DNA of 64,000 bases from Methylobacterium sp. R2-1. GTDB taxonomy: Bacteria; Pseudomonadota; Alphaproteobacteria; Rhizobiales; Beijerinckiaceae. The stretch is taken from contig NZ_JACHWM010000022.1 in assembly GCF_014191355.1 (NCBI RefSeq), positions 1 through 64,000 of the forward strand, written 5' to 3'. The position numbers and the translations under genes are program-made. Positions 59,248 to 64,000 of this stretch are shown here, in pieces (position 1 is the stretch's first letter; every line of letters begins with the position of its first letter). The notes beneath the pieces are model-generated. The model did not search any database. It saw only the letters and a list, made by a program, of their open reading frames with translations, and was not told the origin of the DNA.

Positions 59248-60284
59248 GCGTTTTTTTGGTCTTGGTCGCAACGCTTTATGTCTCAAGCGCTGCCGCACAA
59301 GACGGCCCCCGTGTGGTTTGTAATGCGCGACCAGACGGTACTGCCGACTGCTATTCCGATTACCCCTCCGGCAGAGGCGGAGGCAGAGGCGGGGGTAGAG
59401 GTGGAGGGGGCGGTGGCTGGGGGGATGGTACCTTCATAGGCGGAGGCGGCGCTTCTAGAAGCGGCAACGGGGGCGCCGCCGTAGGGACTGGCGGCAGTGG
59501 CGGAGGTGGCGGTGCCGCTACCCGTGGAGGTTTTGGCGGAGGCGGCGGAGCCGGTATGTCCGGAGGGCGCGGTGAGGCTGGTGGGCGCGGCAGGAGCATT
59601 GATGGCGGCGGAGTTGGCGGGCGCGGTGGGATCATCAACTATGCACCAACCAGCGGGAGTGTTGCGACTGGGGCAGGATTAAGCCGACTTATACCAGTGC
59701 GGGCGTTAATTGAGCCTGTAGAGATGCCGCCTCAGGCGGTCGCTGCTTACGGTATGGTTGCGTTCACCGGCAAGCCCCTACCTAATGAAGTTGCTCGTGC
59801 AAAGTTTGTGTGCGAGGCTATGAAATCGACACTAATCCCCCAGCCAGAACTTGCGCCCAGCACCCCTCTTTCAAGTCAGATGATTACATATTGGCCAATT
59901 ACGAATAAAAACAAACCTGAAGCAGACTCCTGGAAGTGCGATTATTTGGTCGAGAACTACCACCTTAAAACAGGCCTTGATGCTATCACTGACGCTGATG
60001 TCAAACGCGAGAGGCTGGCAACACGACGCGGGCCATTCTTGATCGCGTGGTCGCCGTCGAAAAGCCGAGGTGAAAAGGATGCGCTCATTCTAATTATCGA
60101 TATGTCATCTCACGAGAGCCAACAAAGTTTTGTTGATTTATTCAAAGACTGGAGACAGAAAATTATCGACGATCCAAAGCTTTGGCGAAACGGATGGGAT
60201 GCAAAGGCAATAATTTCAATGTTTAGGGATACGCTTGATAAATACGGTGAAACAGTACTCAAATTCGTCAAAGCGGGCGGATGA
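59229..60284 (+). CDS. Exported glycine-rich protein, 351 aa
   Basis: Signal peptide 'MAKKAIGVFLVLVATLYVSS AAA' region, then a long Gly/Arg/Gly-Gly stretch (about 45-145), then an AT-rich globular C-terminal domain (about 160-351) with Cys pairs and 'WSPSKSRGEKDALILIIDMS'. The C-terminal part resembles periplasmic sensor or amidase-like folds but is not recognised. Low-GC body inside a GC-rich prophage makes it a likely moron or cargo gene. Confidence 0.75.
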   Translation: MAKKAIGVFLVLVATLYVSSAAAQDGPRVVCNARPDGTADCYSDYPSGRGGGRGGGRGGGGGGWGDGTFIGGGGASRSGNGGAAVGTGGSGGGGGAATRGGFGGGGGAGMSGGRGEAGGRGRSIDGGGVGGRGGIINYAPTSGSVATGAGLSRLIPVRALIEPVEMPPQAVAAYGMVAFTGKPLPNEVARAKFVCEAMKSTLIPQPELAPSTPLSSQMITYWPITNKNKPEADSWKCDYLVENYHLKTGLDAITDADVKRERLATRRGPFLIAWSPSKSRGEKDALILIIDMSSHESQQSFVDLFKDWRQKIIDDPKLWRNGWDAKAIISMFRDTLDKYGETVLKFVKAGG

Positions 60285-60352
60285 AATTCGACCGAGAATC
60301 AGCCTTCTTTACTGCTATCTGCGCACAAGCAGCGAGCGGCAGCCGTCGCAAA

Positions 60353-61249
60353 TTAGAACATCCGAAGCTGACCCACGGCTCTTGCGCCCTTGGCTGAGTT
60401 GCATGGATAGCAAAGGCACTGCGTGTTTCGGTAAGTGTGATCTCCGCCACGAGCGAGTGGGATGATGTGATCCAACTCCGGCGAGAGCGGCGTCTTCAGT
60501 CCTCGGTGGTCGCGTCGCGTCTTTCTCCTGCATAGCTGGCAACGCCAACCATCCCTCTCGAAAACAGCGATCGGGTCCACGGCTTCACTCCCGATCTGGC
60601 GAGCGCGCCGGCGAGCACAGGCGACCCGGTCGTGATGGCGCTTACTGCAGGCGGACGAGCAGAAGCGCTGCTCTCGATCCAGAGGAGTGAAGGCGCCGGA
60701 GCACTCGAAGCACTGGCCTGCCGGCCATTCGGCACGATCTCGCTCTCGTTGCCGGGTCCGAGCGCGCACATTCAACGCGTCCTGGCAGGCGCGTGAGCAC
60801 CATCTGCCTGGCCGACCCAGGTCGACGAGGCACTCGATGCACCACGTAACCTTATTTCGATGGCCGAGGGCTCGCTCCGACGGAGGTAGTCCTGCTTCTT
60901 CCCTCTTGCGAGCGGCCCAGGCTCTTCCCGTCCCCCTATAGCCGGCGTCTCTGCATGATGGGCAGAAGCGCCAATTGCCCCGCGGTATCTCGGCATCACA
61001 CCTTACGCACGCACCTTGCAACAACGGGCCGTCCTGTGCGGGCCCGCCGCTGGCTGCGCAGGCAACGCAGTACTTTCTCGGCCTACCTCGCCCGCTGCGA
61101 ATTGGAAGGGCGCAGCCGCATCTCCCGCAGAGCGCAACGGCGTCGAACATCTCGTTCAGGCTGGTGATCTGCCGCACAATTGGGCTCCAAGTAATCACTG
61201 CGGCCGCTTTGGATGAATCCGCAGAAAATTTCAACTCTACGCGCTCCAT
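60353..61249 (-). CDS. HNH endonuclease with several zinc knuckles
   Basis: 298 residues (start uncertain; 'MFDAVALCGRCGC' also possible). Cysteine pairs 'CGRCGC', 'CVACAA', 'CVRCDAE', 'CPSCR', 'CIECL', 'CFECSG' and a C-terminal HNH 'CQLCRR', 'ELDHIIPLARGGDHTYRN' and 'QCLCYPCNSAKG'. About six zinc ribbons before the nuclease is far more than phage HNH norms. Possibly a restriction-type or mobile endonuclease that reads DNA through the ribbons. Confidence 0.85.
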   Translation of the reverse strand: MERVELKFSADSSKAAAVITWSPIVRQITSLNEMFDAVALCGRCGCALPIRSGRGRPRKYCVACAASGGPAQDGPLLQGACVRCDAEIPRGNWRFCPSCRDAGYRGTGRAWAARKREEAGLPPSERALGHRNKVTWCIECLVDLGRPGRWCSRACQDALNVRARTRQRERDRAEWPAGQCFECSGAFTPLDREQRFCSSACSKRHHDRVACARRRARQIGSEAVDPIAVFERDGWRCQLCRRKTRRDHRGLKTPLSPELDHIIPLARGGDHTYRNTQCLCYPCNSAKGARAVGQLRMF

Positions 61250-61422
61250 TTTGGACCAGCCTCGCCGGTCGTGTCCTTTTTCGCTAATTTCTTAATCTAC
61301 ACCCGCCATCCCTTCGCCTCGCGTGCTTGCTAGTGGGCGTGCGCGCAGATCGGATGCTTTGCTTTGCCCGTCTGTGCGCCTGCTTCTGTGCGCATTTCTT
61401 TCGCGAATACTGCGAATGGCTG

Positions 61423-61451
61423 TTGACAGGCCGAATGTGCGGCCTCATGTT
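61423..61451 (+). promoter_or_regulatory. Possible promoter for the early-type gene run
   Basis: TTGACA (61423-61428), 17-bp spacer, CATGTT (61446-61451). The -35 is perfect, the -10 weak. A GGCCG-aatgtg-CGGCC hairpin (61429-61444) lies in the spacer. First hairpin motif follows at 61460. Confidence 0.4.
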
Positions 61452-61459
61452 CGGGATGC

Positions 61460-61475
61460 GCCTCGATTGTGAGGC
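61460..61475 (+). promoter_or_regulatory. GCCTCGAYYGTGAGGC motif, copy 1
   Basis: GCCTCGATTGTGAGGC; five-bp arms, G-U closed tetraloop as RNA. Twenty bases before the ATG at 61496. Same motif at 62236, 62749 and 63588. Confidence 0.6.
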
Positions 61476-61495
61476 TTCGAACTGAGATCCCTTCC

Positions 61496-61852
61496 ATGAC
61501 CAGCCTAGAGACGCGCTCTGCGCTTCAGCTGACCGAGCTGCTGCAGGACCGCGCTACTGAGATCCGCGACAGCGGGCTCACTCCTGACCAGGCAATTGCG
61601 AACATCGAGGCGGGCTTGGCTCTGTCTCTCGCCCGCACTGGCGAAGCGTTCCTGCACGCTGACGAGACTTGGCAGGCTGCGTTTGTCGTGCGGTTCGGTT
61701 CGATGCGGCGAGCTGCTGACGCCCGCTACACGGCCGCAGGGCGCGGCGAACCCGGTTCTGCTCTCCGTACCGCCTTCGAGGCCCAACACGCTGCCTACGC
61801 GGCTTGGTGCGCAGCTCGCGGCATTCCTGCTGCGCCGGCCGGTGAAGCGTGA
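61496..61852 (+). CDS. Hypothetical phage protein, 118 aa
   Basis: 'MTSLETRSALQLTELLQDRA', 'RTGEAFLHADETWQAAFVVR', helical throughout. ATG chosen because the hairpin motif lies 20 bp before it. Stop shares a base with the next ATG (TGATG). No known family. Confidence 0.65.
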   Translation: MTSLETRSALQLTELLQDRATEIRDSGLTPDQAIANIEAGLALSLARTGEAFLHADETWQAAFVVRFGSMRRAADARYTAAGRGEPGSALRTAFEAQHAAYAAWCAARGIPAAPAGEA

Positions 61853-61932
61853 TGCTCGCCTGCCTCTTCATCTTCGCTGCGGCAGGCCTGTGTGTCGCTG
61901 CATCCGCTGCTGGCGTGTTCCTCGACCCCTGA
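61852..61932 (+). CDS. Small membrane peptide, 26 aa
   Basis: 'MLACLFIFAAAGLCVAASAA' and 'GVFLDP'; one hydrophobic helix. TGATG-coupled to the gene before, so very likely translated. Short phage membrane peptide, perhaps superinfection or lysis modulator (inference). Confidence 0.5.
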   Translation: MLACLFIFAAAGLCVAASAAGVFLDP

Positions 61933-62235
61933 CAGGGCGCGGGCGCAGCGCCTCGGGGCCGGGTTGTCCTGGCCTCGCACGGTGCGCCTGACCAGCCACC
62001 CCGCGAATGGCCGCACGCGGCCGGCTGCGGCCGGGAGTGCGAGAGATGGTTCTCTCTCTGGCAGTCTCCAGAAAGCCAAACGGCGAGTGGTCCTTTCGGA
62101 TCCGCCTCGCCGTCGGGTTCAGTCTCTGGAGTTGGCTTAGCTCGTAAGGGCTGATGCCAGAGGGCGGCAGGTGGCTCTGTCGCCCTCACTCCCGAAAGTA
62201 GCGCAGGGGCGGGGCGCCGTACAGCCCGCCCGAAT
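61933..62235. other. Structured non-coding stretch
   Basis: No gene. A hairpin CGGCGAG / CTCGCCG (62081-62112) is flanked by CTCCAGA (62066) with TCTGGAG (62125) and AGCCAA (62074) with TTGGCT (62132), which interleave as in a pseudoknot. Another hairpin GAGGGCG / CGCCCTC spans 62160-62187. Possibly a small RNA or structured leader. Confidence 0.4.
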
Positions 62236-62251
62236 GCCTCGATCGTGAGGC
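62236..62251 (+). promoter_or_regulatory. GCCTCGAYYGTGAGGC motif, copy 2
   Basis: GCCTCGATCGTGAGGC, 21 bases before the ATG at 62273. Confidence 0.6.
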
Positions 62252-62272
62252 GCGAACCAAGGATCTCCGCCA

Positions 62273-62428
62273 ATGACCACGACCACCATTCCCGCCGGCT
62301 TCCTCGACGGCACGATGACCATTCCCGAGCTGCGGCGTGCTTGGGCAGATGCCCGCAAGCGTGTGTTCCGGAAGGCCCGGCGCCAGCGCATCGCGGCCAA
62401 GGAGTCTTTCCTGCGGTCCGGTCACTGA
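62273..62428 (+). CDS. Small basic phage protein, 51 aa
   Basis: 'MTTTTIPAGFLDGTMTIPEL', 'RRAWADARKRVFRKARRQRI'. Basic helix likely nucleic-acid binding. Preceded by hairpin motif 2; the next gene starts 10 bp after. Confidence 0.55.
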   Translation: MTTTTIPAGFLDGTMTIPELRRAWADARKRVFRKARRQRIAAKESFLRSGH

Positions 62429-62438
62429 GGGACGCCCC

Positions 62439-62696
62439 ATGACCAAGCGCACGCCCTGGCACGACATTCACTCAACCGCGACAGCGCAATTGCTCAAATT
62501 CGCCTTCGCCAGTGCCGAAGCAGCCTGTGCAGAGGGTGGAGGCTACACACTCGGCATCACATTGAAATCCGGTGCGACCTTCGAAGGTGCCCCGGTTGCT
62601 GACTGTGCCGAGGATATCGGAGCCGTACTCGTTCTGGAAAACGGACACTTCATCCTCACGCATGAAATCGCGGCCCTTACCGTGAACCAGTGCTGA
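62439..62696 (+). CDS. Hypothetical phage protein, 85 aa
   Basis: 'MTKRTPWHDIHSTATAQLLK', 'YTLGITLKSGATFEGAPVAD', 'LVLENGHFILTHEIAAL'. The second half is beta-rich, reminiscent of Sm-like or SH3 small barrels. Ten bases after the upstream stop; no hairpin motif of its own. Confidence 0.6.
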   Translation: MTKRTPWHDIHSTATAQLLKFAFASAEAACAEGGGYTLGITLKSGATFEGAPVADCAEDIGAVLVLENGHFILTHEIAALTVNQC

Positions 62697-62712
62697 TCTC
62701 CCCACCGAATGC

Positions 62713-62732
62713 GGCCGCGCCCGTGTGCGGCC
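62713..62732 (+). terminator. Hairpin upstream of motif copy 3
   Basis: GGCCGC-gcccgtgt-GCGGCC; 17 bases before motif 3. Comparable hairpins lie 15 bases before motif 1 (61429-61444) and 20 before motif 4 (TGCCGGA / TCCGGCA, 63541-63567). No T run. Confidence 0.45.
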
Positions 62733-62748
62733 TTCCTAGACGCTCCAC

Positions 62749-62764
62749 GCCTCGACTGTGAGGC
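62749..62764 (+). promoter_or_regulatory. GCCTCGAYYGTGAGGC motif, copy 3
   Basis: GCCTCGACTGTGAGGC, 20 bases before the ATG at 62785. The C-T change keeps the arms intact. Confidence 0.6.
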
Positions 62765-62784
62765 TCAGCCCGAAAGCCAATCCG

Positions 62785-63346
62785 ATGACCGATTCCTTCC
62801 GCACCCATGACGGCCGCACCCTCCAGCAAGCCGCCTCTGATCTCGTTTCCCGCGAGGTGCTGTGCTGCATGACCAGGATGGTCTCGACGCTCGCGGGCGG
62901 CGCTCACACCGTCCCGCACCGCGATCACGGCGACACGGCGCTCTTCGACCTGACGCAACAAGCGTTCGAACTCGCCGCGCCCGTGCTCGACTATGAGGAA
63001 GCCGCGCGGGAAGCGGGTTGGTACATCGAAGGTGGGGACTTCTGGAGCAAGAACACCGACGATACCTCCCCCACCGCCGAGCCCGGCGATGCCAATGGCT
63101 GGCAGCAGCTGTGCGAGGAACAGGGCATCGAGCCCCACGAATCGGAGGTGTTCGAGCATTGGGCCGTCTCGACTTGGCTTCGTGTCCGAGTCCTTCGACG
63201 GCATCAGCGGCACCGCTGCGCGCGCCGGCGCGATCCAGGAAGCAATCGACAAGCTCGAACGGCGCGGGCTGATCGGCCCGGCTGTGGGTTCCCTACTCGC
63301 CGAGATCTTCGACGTGCCGCATCATGCGGCGCTGGAACTCGCCTAG
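62785..63346 (+). pseudogene. Phage protein with frameshift/deletion joint
   Basis: 'MTDSFRTHDGRTLQQAASDL' to 'EPHESEVFEHWAVSTWL' is coherent, then near 63175 the sensible frame changes to 'GFVSESFDGISGTAARAGAI' and 'LEIFDVPHHAALELA'-like end at 63346. The first part resembles a common Methylobacterium phage protein whose 'EHWAV..W' is normally followed by other sequence. Probably two genes joined by a small deletion. Confidence 0.5.
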
Positions 63347-63364
63347 CAGAGAGGGTCCGCCCGC

Positions 63365-63532
63365 ATGAACCCGATACGCTGGATCAAGAACAAGATCGCC
63401 GCACGGTGGGACGGGGCGGCCGAGAGCGCCGAACGCACGCGGCTGAGGCGTGAGCGCGAGTCCGTCGAGCTAAAGCGGCGGATCGATGAGACGCGGGAGA
63501 AACTGGAGAGAGAAAGGATCGCACGCGAGTGA
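63365..63532 (+). CDS. Small charged coiled-coil protein, 55 aa
   Basis: 'MNPIRWIKNKIAARWDGAAE', 'RRERESVELKRRIDETREKL'. One long charged helix. No hairpin motif before it; reads as second gene of the third unit. Confidence 0.6.
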   Translation: MNPIRWIKNKIAARWDGAAESAERTRLRRERESVELKRRIDETREKLERERIARE

Positions 63533-63587
63533 TGCGCCCCTGCCGGATGGGTGCGATCCGTCCGGCACAGCCGCACCATGCCATTGC

Positions 63588-63603
63588 GCCTCGATCGTGA
63601 GGC
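63588..63603 (+). promoter_or_regulatory. GCCTCGAYYGTGAGGC motif, copy 4
   Basis: GCCTCGATCGTGAGGC, 18 bases before the TTG start at 63622. Confidence 0.6.
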
Positions 63604-63621
63604 ATTTCCGAAGGAGTCGCT

Positions 63622-64000
63622 TTGAGCACCCCTGTTTGTTCTCGTGGCTCGATGTCGGGCCCGTCGATATGCTCCGAGGCGCAAGACGTGCGCCCCACGG
63701 AGAAAAGCCGCTCGCCCATGGTCCGGAACATCCAAGAATGGCGCCGCATGACCGGCGAGCAGTTTTCCGCGGCGCTCGAGCAGGTGGGCATCGGCCGGGC
63801 GGCGTTCGCCTGGATCCTCGGCACGCGATCGGAGCGCGTCACTGGCTGGGCGAAGGGTGCGGAAACCGTGCCCCTCTACATGGACGTGCTGCTCTCCCTG
63901 ATGACGCTGCCGGGCGCACGTGAGCTCGTTCTGCGCGTCGTCCGACGCCAGCAGATCGGCGACCAGCAGGCGGCCCGGGAATTTGATGCCTGGGAGGATA
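63622..64000 (+). CDS. Phage HTH-type DNA-binding protein (runs off the window)
   Basis: TTG start after AAGGAG (five-base spacer). A short basic lead, then 'IQEWRRMTGEQFSAALEQVG' and 'GRAAFAWILGTRSERVTGWA', an XRE-like helix-turn-helix, then a helical extension 'LLSLMTLPGARELVLR'. Later ATG codons are possible starts, but motif 4 and the ribosome site favour TTG. C-terminus lies beyond 64000. Candidate regulator of the hairpin-marked units. Confidence 0.65.
   Translation, partial: MSTPVCSRGSMSGPSICSEAQDVRPTEKSRSPMVRNIQEWRRMTGEQFSAALEQVGIGRAAFAWILGTRSERVTGWAKGAETVPLYMDVLLSLMTLPGARELVLRVVRRQQIGDQQAAREFDAWED

Noticed and set aside
59380..59640. Repetitive Gly-codon tract as a possible CRISPR or minisatellite array
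   Set aside because: Irregular GGN codon runs in one open frame with no constant unit or spacers; it is protein low complexity.

Overview
The window is high-GC alphaproteobacterial chromosome, most like Methylobacterium/Methylorubrum. This rests on gene families I recognise (DUF6894 'MPRYFF' proteins, a DUF3597 protein, HxlR-MFS pair, TAXI-type binding protein, PrfC, many methyl-accepting chemotaxis and c-di-GMP proteins) and on GC-rich codon use. Genus assignment is inference; no rRNA or marker gene is present.

The layout alternates between sound housekeeping or physiology blocks and stretches of eroded mobile DNA. (1) 0-4 kb: three orphan small proteins, then a compact minus-strand four-gene operon led by an XRE regulator, with a clear promoter, twin palindromic operators and a structured leader. 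(2) 4.5-9.7 kb: a HlyD-like adaptor plus BcsA/Alg8-like glycosyltransferase pair (exopolysaccharide), then a divergent MFS exporter and HxlR regulator. (3) 9.8-14.4 kb: debris including a 3' tRNA-Met fragment, a broken integrase, a chemoreceptor tail and a MarR remnant. (4) 14.5-19.2 kb: two methyltransferases, a frameshifted homocysteine S-methyltransferase and small exported proteins. (5) 19.3-21.6 kb: phage-like small genes and an HNH remnant. (6) 21.8-26.8 kb: TAXI binding protein operon, a periplasmic Tudor/Agenet-like protein, then more cassettes ending at a 3' tRNA-Thr fragment. (7) 27.5-30.8 kb: intact chemoreceptor, truncated STAS protein and HD-GYP response regulator. (8) 30.8-38.4 kb: mostly degraded duplicates (integrase tail, Crp copy, umuC tail). 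(9) 38.5-49 kb: L,D-transpeptidase-like protein, DUF3597, a SsuABC/NrtABC-type ABC transporter, TerB-like protein, PrfC, SDR, complete tRNA-Gln(TTG) and a diguanylate cyclase. (10) 49.6-53.2 kb: two Crp/Fnr regulators, each stop-start coupled to a tiny protein. (11) 53.5-64 kb: a deleted prophage, with a terminase large subunit fused to a membrane protein by loss of the structural genes, two HNH proteins, a LexA-type winged-helix protein, HU, a glycine-rich exported protein and a plus-strand run of short early-type genes.

How the parts relate: the recurrent theme is copies of the same small-gene families at several sites, in different states of decay. I label them A ('VGELFKAKAVTDEQV', always near a tRNA 3' end), B ('GLGLDE..VRQIYE'), C (about 130 aa), D ('DAEVWRDTFEPG'), E (a phage membrane protein plus 'SGKPAKDA..YLF'), F (Crp plus an 81-aa partner) and G ('GESD.. 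DLVTDLLL'). The two features most likely to be undescribed regulation are a 16-bp hairpin/palindrome, GCCTCGAYYGTGAGGC, found 18-21 nt before the first gene of each unit at 61.4-63.6 kb, and a hairpin that would hide a near-perfect Shine-Dalgarno sequence upstream of a conserved 36-residue protein at 56.0 kb.
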